Position numbers and translations under genes: made by a program. The notes under the pieces were generated by a model. The model saw nothing but the letters and a program-made list of their open reading frames with translations, made no database searches and had not been told where the DNA came from. This document shows positions 8,839-17,757 of a DNA stretch of 38,607 bases, piece by piece. Source of the stretch: an uncultured Gammaproteobacteria bacterium (GTDB lineage: Bacteria > Pseudomonadota > Gammaproteobacteria > GCA-002705445 > GCA-002716945); NCBI GenBank assembly GCA_902605525.1, contig CACLCV010000007.1, positions 1 through 38,607 on the forward strand, given 5' to 3'. How positions within the stretch are numbered: the first letter of the stretch is position 1; each line of letters opens with the position of its first letter.

Positions 8839-9771
8839 ATGATATCAGTAATTACGCCAGTATATAATGAAGAGAATAATATTCAGCCGTTTCTGGATAG
8901 ACTTATCCCAGTCTTAGAAAAGTTATCCCCAACATATGAAATTATTTTTTCTATGGATCCGTGTACTGATGAAACAGAAAAGATAATAATGGAAAACATT
9001 AAAAAAAATTCATCCATAAAATTACTTTTGATGTCTAGACGTTTTGGACAACCTGCTGCAACACAAGCTGGTATACTTAATTGTTCAGGAGATTACTGTG
9101 TTGCTATTGATGTAGATCTTCAGGATCCCCCAGAGCTTATAGAGGAAATGTATGAGAAAGTTTTAAATGGATATGATGTTGTTTTAGCTAAAAGAAAATC
9201 AAGAAAAGGTGAAACGTTCATAAAAAGAATAATTGCTAGGACGGGTTATTATCTTATAAAGAAACTTAGTGATGTAGAAATTCCTGAAAATATAGGAGAT
9301 TATCGAATGATATCTCGAAGAGTAATTGATCAATTAAGAAACTTACAGGAAAAACATGGATTTTTAAGAGGTCTTGTTGCTTATGTTGGTTTTAAACAAA
9401 CATATGTTATCTATGATCGTGATGCAAGATTTGCTGACAGCGGAAAATATAGCAGACTCACGGGGTCTATAAAAATAGGCCTCAATGGTTTAATCGGTTT
9501 TAGTACTAAACCATTATTTATAATGTCAGTATTAGGCTTAATACTTGCATCTTTCAGTTTTCTGATTGGGATGTTTTATTTTTTATCAAAAATATTTGGA
9601 GCAGATATTACTCCTGGCCTTCCTACTACAGTAATTCTAATCACATTCTTCTCTGGCGTTCAACTTCTAGGCTTGGGACTAATAGGCGAATATATTGGCA
9701 GAATCTATGATGAGGTCAAAAGAAGGCCTATGTATATAATAGATAAAAAGATTGGATTTAAGAAAGATTAG
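8839..9771 (+). CDS. gtrB: GtrB-like polyprenyl-phosphate glycosyltransferase
   Basis: 310 residues from the ATG at 8839. An in-frame TTG at 8788 would add 17 residues overlapping the previous gene, but family members start right at the first beta strand (ISVITPVYNEENN), so 8839 is preferred. The GT-A domain has Asp40 in SMDPCTDET, then DVDLQDPPE at 91-99. DRDARFADSGKYS (193-205) is the conserved basic segment of the GtrB/DPM1 group. Two membrane helices lie at about 226-250 and 264-286. It should transfer a sugar from a nucleotide donor to undecaprenyl phosphate at the cytoplasmic face. It is followed 19 bases later by a GtrA-like gene, which supports this role. Confidence 0.88.
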   Translation: MISVITPVYNEENNIQPFLDRLIPVLEKLSPTYEIIFSMDPCTDETEKIIMENIKKNSSIKLLLMSRRFGQPAATQAGILNCSGDYCVAIDVDLQDPPELIEEMYEKVLNGYDVVLAKRKSRKGETFIKRIIARTGYYLIKKLSDVEIPENIGDYRMISRRVIDQLRNLQEKHGFLRGLVAYVGFKQTYVIYDRDARFADSGKYSRLTGSIKIGLNGLIGFSTKPLFIMSVLGLILASFSFLIGMFYFLSKIFGADITPGLPTTVILITFFSGVQLLGLGLIGEYIGRIYDEVKRRPMYIIDKKIGFKKD

Positions 9772-9790
9772 TATTTACTAATACCAGATT

Positions 9791-10201
9791 ATGTTAAGTA
9801 TTTATAATTATATAAAAAAAAATTTTTATAGTATTTTTAAGTTTGGGCTAGTCGGAATTCTCACAACAATTATTTATTTGTTATTTATCTTTATTTTCTA
9901 TGATATTTTTAAGTTAGACTATCGAATCTCTATCTCTTTGGCATACATTATAGGTGTCTTTATGCAATTTATAAGTAATCAATTATTTACATTTAAGATC
10001 AAGAAAATTAGTTTTGTTCATATAAAGAAATATTCTTTACTGCCCATAATAAATTATATTCATACGCTATTAACTAGCTTAATAATTGTAGGTCAACTCA
10101 GCTATACGCCTTATATATCTGCTATTATATCAACTGTGTTATCGGCAATTATAAGTTTCCTTTACTTCAAGCATTACGTATTTGAAGAAGCGAGTAATTA
10201 A
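9791..10201 (+). CDS. gtrA: GtrA-like membrane protein (putative lipid-linked sugar flippase)
   Basis: 136 residues with four predicted membrane helices. It carries the family hallmark FKFGLVGILTTIIYLL near 16-31, and NQLFTFK at about 63-69 (the conserved N-x-x-W/F-T-F signature). GtrA proteins are thought to flip undecaprenyl-phosphate-linked sugar made by GtrB to the periplasm. The location directly after the GtrB-like gene fits that role. The Gfo/Idh gene starts only 3 bases downstream. Small size, helix number and motif make the family assignment secure; the transported sugar cannot be told from sequence. Confidence 0.87.
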   Translation: MLSIYNYIKKNFYSIFKFGLVGILTTIIYLLFIFIFYDIFKLDYRISISLAYIIGVFMQFISNQLFTFKIKKISFVHIKKYSLLPIINYIHTLLTSLIIVGQLSYTPYISAIISTVLSAIISFLYFKHYVFEEASN

Positions 10202-10204
10202 GAA

Positions 10205-11197
10205 GTGAATAAAATAGGAATATCTATTATAGGTACAGGTAACATAGGTTATAAAAGAGCTAAGAGCCTTCCAAAATCACTTGAAATAATTAGTTGCTTT
10301 GATATAGATAAAAAGCAAAGAGATCAGTTTGCGATTGATTTCAATTGCAAAGCATGCAGTAGCATAAAAGAGTTACTGAATAACAAGGAAGTCTCTGCGG
10401 TGATAGTGTCAACTCTACATGACACTCTATCTGAGATTACAATACAATCAATCATAGCAGGTAAACATGTATTAGTTGAAAAACCTGCTGGCTTAAATTC
10501 TAACGAAATTCAGAATATTATCTATCATCAAAAGAAATCGCAAAAAGTTGTTTGTGTAGGTTTTAATCACAGATATCATCCCTCAATTATGAAGGCAAGA
10601 GAAATCATATCTGAAGGTAAGCTCGGAGAAATAATGTTTATAAGAGGAAGATACGGTCATGGAGGTAGGGTAGGATATGATAAAGAATGGCGATCTTTTC
10701 CAGAAAAGGGCGGAGGAGAACTACTCGATCAAGGACCTCACCTCATTGATATCTCAAGATTAATCTTAGGTGACTTTGCTAATACCACTGGTTTTATGAA
10801 TACATTTTTTTGGGACATGAGTGTTGATGATAATGCATTTATGATTCTTAAAACAAAAGAAGAAAAATGCGCATTCCTTCATGTTAGCTGCACAGAATGG
10901 AAAAATATGTTTTCACTTGAAATATATGGAAAAATAGGCAAGTTAGACATTAAAGGATTGGGAGGAAGTTATGGAGTCGAGGAGATTATACATTATGAAA
11001 TGCAACCTGAAATGGGGCCTCCTCCTTCGAAAAAATGGATATTTGATGAAAACGATAAATCATGGTTTAAGGAGTTAGATGATTTTGTGTATAATATTCA
11101 AAATGATAATTTGGAATCAGCGACATTATATGATGCACTTGCTGTACATAAAGTAATAGAGGATCTAAAAAAAAATACCAAATATGATAATTACTAG
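10205..11197 (+). CDS. Gfo/Idh/MocA-family sugar oxidoreductase
   Basis: 330 residues, GTG start 3 bases after gtrA. The N-terminal Rossmann domain begins IGISIIGTGNIG (4-15), the NAD(P)-binding EKP motif is at 92-94, and the C-terminal domain has GGGELLDQGPHLIDI (169-183), where Asp175 and His179 are the usual catalytic positions. Family members oxidise or reduce a hydroxyl or keto group on a sugar or nucleotide sugar. It overlaps hddA by 14 bases, so its substrate is probably an intermediate or product of the heptose pathway, or another sugar of this glycan. A paralog is at 13804 on the other strand, with the same GGG-x-LLD-x-G-x-H-x-ID block. Confidence 0.87.
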   Translation: MNKIGISIIGTGNIGYKRAKSLPKSLEIISCFDIDKKQRDQFAIDFNCKACSSIKELLNNKEVSAVIVSTLHDTLSEITIQSIIAGKHVLVEKPAGLNSNEIQNIIYHQKKSQKVVCVGFNHRYHPSIMKAREIISEGKLGEIMFIRGRYGHGGRVGYDKEWRSFPEKGGGELLDQGPHLIDISRLILGDFANTTGFMNTFFWDMSVDDNAFMILKTKEEKCAFLHVSCTEWKNMFSLEIYGKIGKLDIKGLGGSYGVEEIIHYEMQPEMGPPPSKKWIFDENDKSWFKELDDFVYNIQNDNLESATLYDALAVHKVIEDLKKNTKYDNY

Positions 11198-12167
11198 AAG
11201 CCCATTAAGAGTTTCACTAGGTGGCGGCGGGACGGATCTAGCCTCATATTATGAAAAATATGAAGGATTTCTCATAGCAGGCGCAATCAATAAATATGTT
11301 TATGTTAATGTTATGAAGCCATTTCAGGAAGGTATATACCTAAAGTATTCTGAATTGGAGCATGTCAATAAACCAGAGCAAATAAAACATAAAATAATTC
11401 GGGAGACTTTTCTTCATCTTGAATTGACACAGCCAAGAATAGAGCTAACAACTCTTGCAGATATTCCATCTGGAACAGGTCTAGGATCTTCTGGTAGCTT
11501 TACGACCGCACTGATTAGGTCGTTATATGCTTTCAACCAAAAACATATCACGCAGAATGATATCGCAAGATTGGCGTGTGAAATTGAAATTAATAGACTT
11601 AAAGAGCCCATTGGTAAACAAGATCAATATATCTCTGCTTATGGTGGATTGACTGCATTTACATTTCATAAAAATGGCAATGTTTCTGCCAAACCTATTA
11701 ATCTTTCCCCTGAATGTATACATGAACTTGAGGACAACCTATTACTCTTTTTTACTGGGTACTCCAGATCAGCAAGCTCAATATTAAAAGAACAGAATCA
11801 AAAATCTCATATAAATGATAAATTTATGATTGATAGTCTTCATTCTACAAAAGAACTAGGCTATCAAAGTCAAGAAGCATTAGAATCAGAGAACATTGAA
11901 TTATTCGGTAAAATCATGCACGAACATTGGAAGAAAAAACAAATAAGGACAAAAGCAATGTCCAATCAAAATATCAGTAAATGGTATGATCAAGCAATTA
12001 AAAATGGCGCCATTGGTGGAAAACTTGTGGGTGCAGGGGGCGGTGGTTTTTTAATGTTTATGGCTCATGATAAATCAAAACTTAGGTCATGCATGAAATC
12101 AAATGGGCTTGAAGAAGTTAGATTTGCTTTTGACTATCAGGGAACTAAAGTTATCTTCGATTCATAA
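11184..12167 (+). CDS. hddA: D-glycero-alpha-D-manno-heptose 7-phosphate kinase (GHMP family)
   Basis: 327 residues of the GHMP kinase family. The N-terminus ITRSPLRVSLGGGGTDLASY (3-22) is the diagnostic start of HddA-type kinases; the ATP-binding motif IPSGTGLGSSGSF is at 94-106, and KLVGAGGGGFLMF near the C-terminus is the third GHMP motif. It would phosphorylate D-glycero-D-manno-heptose 7-phosphate at C1 to the alpha-1,7-bisphosphate, directing flux to GDP-heptose rather than ADP-heptose. It overlaps the upstream oxidoreductase by 14 bases and meets hddC in a TAATG junction. The hddA-hddC adjacency is strong support. Members are often mislabelled as dehydrogenases. Confidence 0.88.
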   Translation: MIITRSPLRVSLGGGGTDLASYYEKYEGFLIAGAINKYVYVNVMKPFQEGIYLKYSELEHVNKPEQIKHKIIRETFLHLELTQPRIELTTLADIPSGTGLGSSGSFTTALIRSLYAFNQKHITQNDIARLACEIEINRLKEPIGKQDQYISAYGGLTAFTFHKNGNVSAKPINLSPECIHELEDNLLLFFTGYSRSASSILKEQNQKSHINDKFMIDSLHSTKELGYQSQEALESENIELFGKIMHEHWKKKQIRTKAMSNQNISKWYDQAIKNGAIGGKLVGAGGGGFLMFMAHDKSKLRSCMKSNGLEEVRFAFDYQGTKVIFDS

Positions 12168-12880
12168 TGACCAGTTATCCGATGGTTATACTTCTTGGTG
12201 GTCTTGCAACACGTATAAGGCCCATTACAAATACTATTCCTAAAGCAATGGTTATCATAAATGATAAGCCATTTATATATTGGATTCTTAAATACTATAT
12301 GAAACAGTATATTACTAATTTTCACCTACTACTTGGATACAAAGGAGATATTATTGAAGATTATATTTCTTCGGTTAGTTGCTTTAGCTCCAGAGTAACA
12401 TACCACTATGATGGCCACTCACTGAAAGGAACTGGAGGTGCTTTGTTAAGGGCAGCTCGAAGTTTACCTGATAAGTTTATTCTACTGTACGGTGATACAC
12501 TTTTGAGAATAAAAATTTCTGATTTTGTAACATACGCAGAGTTACATAGATATAATAATGTCATGTCAATCCTTAAGAATTATAATAACTGGGATAAAAG
12601 TAATGTCTCTATTGGATTAGATAATAATATCACGTATTGTAATCTTAGTAATTCGAAACGGAATTATATTGACTATGGAATGTCTATAATTAATAAAGAA
12701 ACTTTTTTAGCATATGCAGATAAAAATATTTTCGAATTATCTGAGTACTATGAGTATTTATCAAGAGAAAATAAATTATATGGATATGAAGTTAAAGAAA
12801 GATTTTATGAAATAGGATCATTTAAAGGAATAGAGGAGACAGATGATTTTGTTAAAAAAAATCTAAATCTATTCGAATAA
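12167..12880 (+). CDS. hddC: Nucleotidyltransferase, probable D-glycero-alpha-D-manno-heptose 1-phosphate guanylyltransferase
   Basis: 237 residues, single-domain sugar-nucleotidyltransferase. The motif LLGGLATRIRPITNTIPKAM (9-28) is the pyrophosphorylase signature, with Arg16 and Lys26; LLYGDTLLRI further on supplies the metal-binding Asp. It would join GTP to heptose 1-phosphate. The base specificity is inferred from its place right after hddA, with which it forms a TAATG junction; glucose- or mannose-1-phosphate transferases are the alternative. The last 12 bases overlap the end of the convergent epimerase gene on the other strand, so this is the end of the left (+) transcription unit, with no terminator hairpin visible. 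Confidence 0.83.
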   Translation: MTSYPMVILLGGLATRIRPITNTIPKAMVIINDKPFIYWILKYYMKQYITNFHLLLGYKGDIIEDYISSVSCFSSRVTYHYDGHSLKGTGGALLRAARSLPDKFILLYGDTLLRIKISDFVTYAELHRYNNVMSILKNYNNWDKSNVSIGLDNNITYCNLSNSKRNYIDYGMSIINKETFLAYADKNIFELSEYYEYLSRENKLYGYEVKERFYEIGSFKGIEETDDFVKKNLNLFE

Positions 12881-13819
12881 CCACTTATTTTCACTCAAAT
12901 ATTTAACAGTTTTTCGCACTCCATTCTCAATAGTGCATTCCGGCCTCCATCCTGTTTTACTGATTTTTGTTACATCAAGGTGAATGAATGGATTATCACC
13001 AACCCAGCCTCTCTTTTGTCCTGAATAAGTTAGCTCTGGATTCAAATTAAGACATTCTGTAATCCATTTTGCAGATTCATTAATCTCACAGTAACCATCA
13101 TATCCAAGATTAATGATATTATTTTTTTCATTATAGAAATTTAAAGCTTGGTCAATGGCATTTAAGCAATCATTTATATATAAGTAAGATTTCTTCTGAT
13201 GTCCATCACCTAAAATATGCAGTTGATCTGGGTTGCTCTGTAGTTGTTTAAAAAAATCATATATATGCCCATGCTGATATCTTTCACCTATGATTGATAC
13301 AAATCTAAATATCCAAGATTGCATATCGTAAGCATTACAATAAGACGTTATTAAACCTTCGCACGCTATCTTTGATGTAGCATAAAGCGAGGTTTGTATT
13401 GGAAACCCTGCATCTTCTGGAGTAGGAATAGTCTTATGTTCTCCGTAGACTGACCCCGTAGAGGAGAATATGATTTTTTTAACTTCGTTATGCTTCATCG
13501 CTTCAAGCACATTTGATGTAACTAAGATATTCTGATCTATATCTTTTTTAGGATGATTAAAGCCAAATCTTACATCAGCGTTTGCTGAGAGATGGTAAAC
13601 TATCGAAATATCTTTAAAATATTTATGTATTTTATTATAGTTTAATAGATCCTCATTTATAAATGTAAACTGTTTATTATCTATATTATTTTCTAGAAAT
13701 TTTTCTCTACCTGTTGATAAATTATCGATGCCAATGACGGAAAAGTTTCTATTTAATAGGTAGTCAGTTATATGACTTCCAATAAAACCCGCGCATCCAG
13801 TAACTAGACAATTTTGCAT
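12869..13819 (-). CDS. NAD-dependent nucleotide-sugar epimerase/dehydratase (paralog 1)
   Basis: 316 residues, extended SDR fold. The NAD motif TGCAGFIG is at 7-14, the catalytic Ser-Thr segment FSSTGSVYGE near 118-127, and YATSK at 146-150. The C-terminal half has LGDGHQKKSYLYINDC and a distinctive RGWVGDNP block. The gene at 17741 has the same blocks (LGDGNQCKSYIHIDD, RGWNGDVP) and YxxxK at the same residue numbers, so the two are clear paralogs. The substrate is unknown; UDP-glucose/GDP-sugar 4-epimerase relatives are the nearest by eye. It is the last gene of the minus-strand block, overlapping its upstream neighbour by 16 bases and the convergent hddC gene by 12. Confidence 0.85.
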   Translation of the reverse strand: MQNCLVTGCAGFIGSHITDYLLNRNFSVIGIDNLSTGREKFLENNIDNKQFTFINEDLLNYNKIHKYFKDISIVYHLSANADVRFGFNHPKKDIDQNILVTSNVLEAMKHNEVKKIIFSSTGSVYGEHKTIPTPEDAGFPIQTSLYATSKIACEGLITSYCNAYDMQSWIFRFVSIIGERYQHGHIYDFFKQLQSNPDQLHILGDGHQKKSYLYINDCLNAIDQALNFYNEKNNIINLGYDGYCEINESAKWITECLNLNPELTYSGQKRGWVGDNPFIHLDVTKISKTGWRPECTIENGVRKTVKYLSENKWLFE

Positions 13820-14781
13820 TTTATTTCCTCATAAAGTTCCATTCCAGAAATTGCACGTGATGTATTAGCTTCTCTTCCTGAAATAATTTCTTTTAGCTCA
13901 TCTGTAAAGCTATTTTCGCATGCGGATTTTGATAAAAGTTGTTCATTATCGCTTTGTGATTTACCGTTTAGCCAACTCCATCTCTCACCATAATAATAAA
14001 CTTGATCACCATAGGTCCTTCCTCTTCCTGAGATCCTTGCATAAGCATCTTTTCCGTTTATTGAAATCTCGAACATACTTTTCCATCTAACACCTGATAT
14101 GTTAAGAAGAACCAGTGTTTTATTTATTTTCAACAAAATCTTTACTTCCTCTTCTATACCTGTATTCCAAAATCCATCCCAAGAGCAAACACTGATAATT
14201 TGAATATCTGAATCAAATAAAAAATATAATAAATCTATCATGTGTATTCCGGGATCTAATAAAACACCACCTCCACTAACATTAGGGTCTAATTTCCATG
14301 ATTTATCCATATTTGGTGAATTTCCATGCCCTATAGACATTTCTACCGATATTAGCTCACCAAATTTGTCTTCAGATAGATCTGACTTAAGGCGCTTTAT
14401 CGCTTCAAAATATTCATAATTAAATCCAACATGTATTTTAGATTTTTTTTGATGACCAAGAATCTCTCTCATTTCACTTATATTTCTACCTAGTGGTTTT
14501 TCTATTAATATATCGATATTTTTATTCAGAAAAAGACATGCATAATCTTTAGAAAGATTATGGGGTGTGGAAATAATAACAAGATCATATTCTCTTTTTG
14601 TAAGATCTTTTTTATTATTAAGAAATTTTATTTTGTTGCTTATCTCAAAGTCCTCATGATTCTTATCAATATTGGGATCATAAACATCACAAGTAAAATT
14701 CTTATTTGAATATATTTTAATAAGCGATTTTAGCCTTTCTTTACCTATTAACCCATATCCTATAATCAAAAAATTATTCAT
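13804..14781 (-). CDS. Gfo/Idh/MocA-family oxidoreductase (paralog 2)
   Basis: 325 residues from the ATG at 14781. A start at 14832 would add 17 residues inside the SDR gene; the family begins at the first strand (MNNFLIIGYGLIG), and the 14781 start gives an 8-base overlap with the SDR stop, typical of coupling here. It has the dinucleotide motif IGYGLIG at 7-13, EKP at 94-96 and a GGGVLLDPGIHMID block. It is a paralog of the enzyme at 10205, sharing HGxG before this block and the block itself, but is more divergent. It is probably a sugar dehydrogenase or reductase acting with the neighbouring SDR and epimerases; the substrate cannot be assigned. Confidence 0.83.
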   Translation of the reverse strand: MNNFLIIGYGLIGKERLKSLIKIYSNKNFTCDVYDPNIDKNHEDFEISNKIKFLNNKKDLTKREYDLVIISTPHNLSKDYACLFLNKNIDILIEKPLGRNISEMREILGHQKKSKIHVGFNYEYFEAIKRLKSDLSEDKFGELISVEMSIGHGNSPNMDKSWKLDPNVSGGGVLLDPGIHMIDLLYFLFDSDIQIISVCSWDGFWNTGIEEEVKILLKINKTLVLLNISGVRWKSMFEISINGKDAYARISGRGRTYGDQVYYYGERWSWLNGKSQSDNEQLLSKSACENSFTDELKEIISGREANTSRAISGMELYEEIKCKIV

Positions 14782-15538
14782 TTCTTCGAAGCATCCATCT
14801 ATTTTTGTCAATATTACTAGAATTATATTCAAAGATATTATCTCTCACATGAATGAACTTTCCAGATAAATATGAAATCTCCTCATGTATTAATTTTAGT
14901 ATAAAATCTCTAGTCTCAGTTATTGGTACAGTTGTTTTAATATCAGCGCCAGACTTTTTGACCTTTTCAAGCATTTTCGTTTCCATAGCTCCTGGCGCTA
15001 CTGCGAGGCATGTAATATCACCATATTTTAAAAGCTCAAGATGTAAGTTTTCAGCTGCTCTTACAGTAGCTGTTTTAGAGAGAGAATAACTTGAAAATTT
15101 AGGATAACCATATGCAGCACCACCACCTGAGAAAAAAATAATTTTTGCATGTTTACTACTTTTTATTTGTGGAAGAAAACTTTTTATCACATTGAGGTTT
15201 CCTATGATATTTGTCTCGAAGACATTTTTCCATAGATTTAAATTTGTTTTCTCAATACCCCCTTCTTGCCCTAGTGTTGCGGCACAAAGAATAAAACCAA
15301 TTGGCTCATTATTTAATTTAAGACTTTGTATCTTTTTAGTAGTTTCATTTAAATCACTTATATCAACCTTAATCGCGTATGAATTAGGACTCTTAGGCTT
15401 TATCAAATCGTATGTATCAAAGACATTATCAGATTTAGATAAACAAATAATTTTATAATTTTGAGATGCTTTAATTGCTATTTCTCGACCAAGACCATCG
15501 CCACTCCCAGTAATCACTAAAGTTTTAATTTGCTTCAT
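14774..15538 (-). CDS. Short-chain dehydrogenase/reductase
   Basis: 254 residues, classical SDR length. The cofactor motif TGSGDGLG is at 10-17, the catalytic serine lies in FFSGGGAAYG (around 136-144), and YSLSK at 151-155 holds the Tyr and Lys. The glycine-rich loop followed by no acidic residue at the end of beta-2 leaves NAD versus NADP open. Located between the methyltransferase (14-base overlap) and the Gfo/Idh gene (8-base overlap), it most likely reduces or oxidises a sugar intermediate of this glycan, though a fatty-acyl or other small substrate is not excluded. Confidence 0.82.
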   Translation of the reverse strand: MKQIKTLVITGSGDGLGREIAIKASQNYKIICLSKSDNVFDTYDLIKPKSPNSYAIKVDISDLNETTKKIQSLKLNNEPIGFILCAATLGQEGGIEKTNLNLWKNVFETNIIGNLNVIKSFLPQIKSSKHAKIIFFSGGGAAYGYPKFSSYSLSKTATVRAAENLHLELLKYGDITCLAVAPGAMETKMLEKVKKSGADIKTTVPITETRDFILKLIHEEISYLSGKFIHVRDNIFEYNSSNIDKNRWMLRRNE

Positions 15539-16604
15539 TTAACCTTGCTACCATAAAAATATCCGACCCCTCTAAATTAGAAACTAAGCAATCAATTGAA
15601 AAGTTATTAAATCCAACAAACAGATGGCTAGATGTTATAGTGAATTCAATACTAAATCCATGCCTAGATAGTAAATATGCTAGGCTTAATGGTGAAAAAT
15701 AATTTAAATGTTCATTTTTGAGCGAATAAAATTTCGATCTAAAGCACTTATGTTCAAAACTACATAGATTAGGTGTCCTTACCACTATCAACCCTTTATG
15801 TGCTACATATTTTTTTGTCTCTGCAATAAAAGAGTCAAGATCCTTCACATGCTCTATCACATCGAGACATGTAACTATGTCATATTTTTGATTTTTGTTA
15901 TACTGCCAGATATCTCCCTCGAAATTCGTAAAACCAAATAATTTAGCGCACATTTCATTCGCATATCTACTTATTTCAAGGCCGTAGTGATTTAGACCCA
16001 TTCTTTGTGCAGAGTATCTTAAAAAACCATAGCCTGCGCCAATATCAAAAATGCAAGGCTTAGGAGCTAAAGAATATTTTTTTATCGATGATAAAATTCT
16101 ATCTGATTTTTCAATTCTCCATTCTGATTGCTTAAGATAATTACCGTACCCAAGACGCTCTATATCCCCTTCAAAATACTCTTCATCATAAGCTATAGGA
16201 GAGGCTTTTTTGTATCTATTAGTATAAAGAATTCCATGATTAAGATAGCTATTGCCTAGAATATGGAATCTATTGTCCAAGTAATCAAAAGAAGTAAAAT
16301 GACGATCAACTTTAGCACCAGAAAATATGCTGTGATGGGGGAATGATTTTACAGATACCTGTTTGCTTACTTTAAAATATAACTGAGTTCTCTTGCAAAT
16401 TAATTCATATTTTTCCTGTTGATGCATCTTATTCCATCTAGTCCCAGAAATATTCTCAAATATATACTCTATCCATTCTCGTCCTTGTATTTCTTCTAGA
16501 TTTAATAACCTTAAAATCCCAGTTTCCCAGTGTTGCCTTGTATCTGCAAAAACAATAGAATTATTTTTTAAATATTTGATATATTTTTTAGTTAGTTTCC
16601 ACAT
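15525..16604 (-). CDS. Class I SAM-dependent methyltransferase
   Basis: 359 residues. The methyltransferase domain spans about 180-320: motif I IFDIGAGYGFLRYSA (185-199), an acidic residue ending the next strand (YGLEIS, Glu210), and YDIVTCLDVIEHV, a motif of the Methyltransf_11/23 type. The first 180 residues are an uncharacterised extension, partly aromatic and basic (an SFPHHSIFSG stretch near 87-96). In O-antigen clusters such proteins methylate sugar hydroxyls and can cap the chain end, which is interesting because Wzt here has a cap-recognition-type domain; that link is inference. The gene overlaps its neighbours by 14 and 17 bases. Confidence 0.8.
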   Translation of the reverse strand: MWKLTKKYIKYLKNNSIVFADTRQHWETGILRLLNLEEIQGREWIEYIFENISGTRWNKMHQQEKYELICKRTQLYFKVSKQVSVKSFPHHSIFSGAKVDRHFTSFDYLDNRFHILGNSYLNHGILYTNRYKKASPIAYDEEYFEGDIERLGYGNYLKQSEWRIEKSDRILSSIKKYSLAPKPCIFDIGAGYGFLRYSAQRMGLNHYGLEISRYANEMCAKLFGFTNFEGDIWQYNKNQKYDIVTCLDVIEHVKDLDSFIAETKKYVAHKGLIVVRTPNLCSFEHKCFRSKFYSLKNEHLNYFSPLSLAYLLSRHGFSIEFTITSSHLFVGFNNFSIDCLVSNLEGSDIFMVARLNEAN

Positions 16605-17757
16605 TCTTTCTATTTATAAAAATAAGGTTGTACAATAAAGAGTAAACAAATATAGCAGTTCCCAGTGCCATAAGATTAATTCCTGTTACGGCATAATATG
16701 ACTCATAACCAAGCTTATTTGGAAGGGTATAGCTATTTTCATGAAATACTGAAAAGATGGGCGATAGGAAGAATATAGAGACAATCATTAGAGTAATAAA
16801 AATACAAATAGAGTAATTAAATTGCAAAAACAATAGTGGCTTATTAATAGTTACCTCATAGAATAATTTTGATACTATTCCCAACATAAGTAACTGAAAA
16901 CCTACTTGAAATATCAAAGATAGAAACATCATGCTATGAAGAGATAGTTCATATTTCATTATCGTCGCGGGTCCATCATATAAAATCACTAAGAGAGGTA
17001 AGCTTAAAAATATTAAAACGTACCCTAAGGGAATAAATATCTGGCTAATCCCCCATGTAAGTATCGTTTGAATAGTAATCCAGCCAGCATGCCATGGTGC
17101 CCAAAAGCCTATTCTTTTTAGATTACTAATCCGTCCTTGTTTATCCTTATAAAATGATATAGGTATCTCAGTAGTCTTAAGCTTAAGATGTTTTGCCTTA
17201 ATAATCATTTCTGAAGCATATTGCCATGATTTCGAGACTAGGTTCATGCGCTTGAGCGCTCGAGTAGTGACAGCTCTCATCCCACAATGGATATCTTTAA
17301 CTGGGGTTTGAAATACTAGATTAAGAAGCCAGCTCGTAGCAGGAGAACCAAAGTATTGATGTGATTTTGGCATAGCGCCATGTTCAATGTAACCTTTAAA
17401 TCTATTACCAACTATGAATTCATATCCCTCTTTAAGCTTATTATAGAACATTTCAATATTGGAAAAGTCATATGTTAGATCAGCATCTCCTAAAATTACA
17501 TATTGTGATTTGATATAAGGAATAGCTGCTTTATATGCATTACCTAAACCCTTTTGAGGCACGATTACTACTTCGACATTTTTTTCTCTTGCTATTTTCG
17601 AAGTATTATCTGATGAACTATCTGCAATAATTATCTGACCATTGAGATTAAGCTTTTTAAACCCAATTCTACATGAGTCAATAAATTTAGAAATTGTGAT
17701 TTCTTCATTTAGGGTAGGAACTAAAACTGTGATATCAAAATTATCCATTTTTAGCAT
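16588..17757 (-). CDS. Family 2 glycosyltransferase, polyprenyl-phosphate type, with C-terminal membrane segments
   Basis: 389 residues (start could also be Met4 at 17748). The GT-A domain (about 8-225) has ITVLVPTLNEEITI (9-22), ADSSSDNT (45-52) and the metal site GDADLTYD at 90-97, then GNRFKG and the CGMRAVTTRAL segment typical of DPM1/GtrB relatives. About four membrane helices follow from about 230 to the end. It should make a polyprenyl-phosphate-linked sugar for use on the periplasmic side. The natural user is the 555-residue membrane protein encoded two genes upstream (18694). It overlaps both neighbours. The donor sugar is unknown. Confidence 0.84.
   Translation of the reverse strand: MLKMDNFDITVLVPTLNEEITISKFIDSCRIGFKKLNLNGQIIIADSSSDNTSKIAREKNVEVVIVPQKGLGNAYKAAIPYIKSQYVILGDADLTYDFSNIEMFYNKLKEGYEFIVGNRFKGYIEHGAMPKSHQYFGSPATSWLLNLVFQTPVKDIHCGMRAVTTRALKRMNLVSKSWQYASEMIIKAKHLKLKTTEIPISFYKDKQGRISNLKRIGFWAPWHAGWITIQTILTWGISQIFIPLGYVLIFLSLPLLVILYDGPATIMKYELSLHSMMFLSLIFQVGFQLLMLGIVSKLFYEVTINKPLLFLQFNYSICIFITLMIVSIFFLSPIFSVFHENSYTLPNKLGYESYYAVTGINLMALGTAIFVYSLLYNLIFINRKNVETN

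Noticed and set aside
14782-14832. Seventeen-residue N-terminal extension of the Gfo/Idh gene
   Set aside because: It lies inside the SDR gene and adds no fold element; the Rossmann strand begins at Met 14781.
14853-15458. Plus-strand frames antisense to the SDR gene
   Set aside because: Shadows of a well supported SDR gene; composition follows the complement of its codons.
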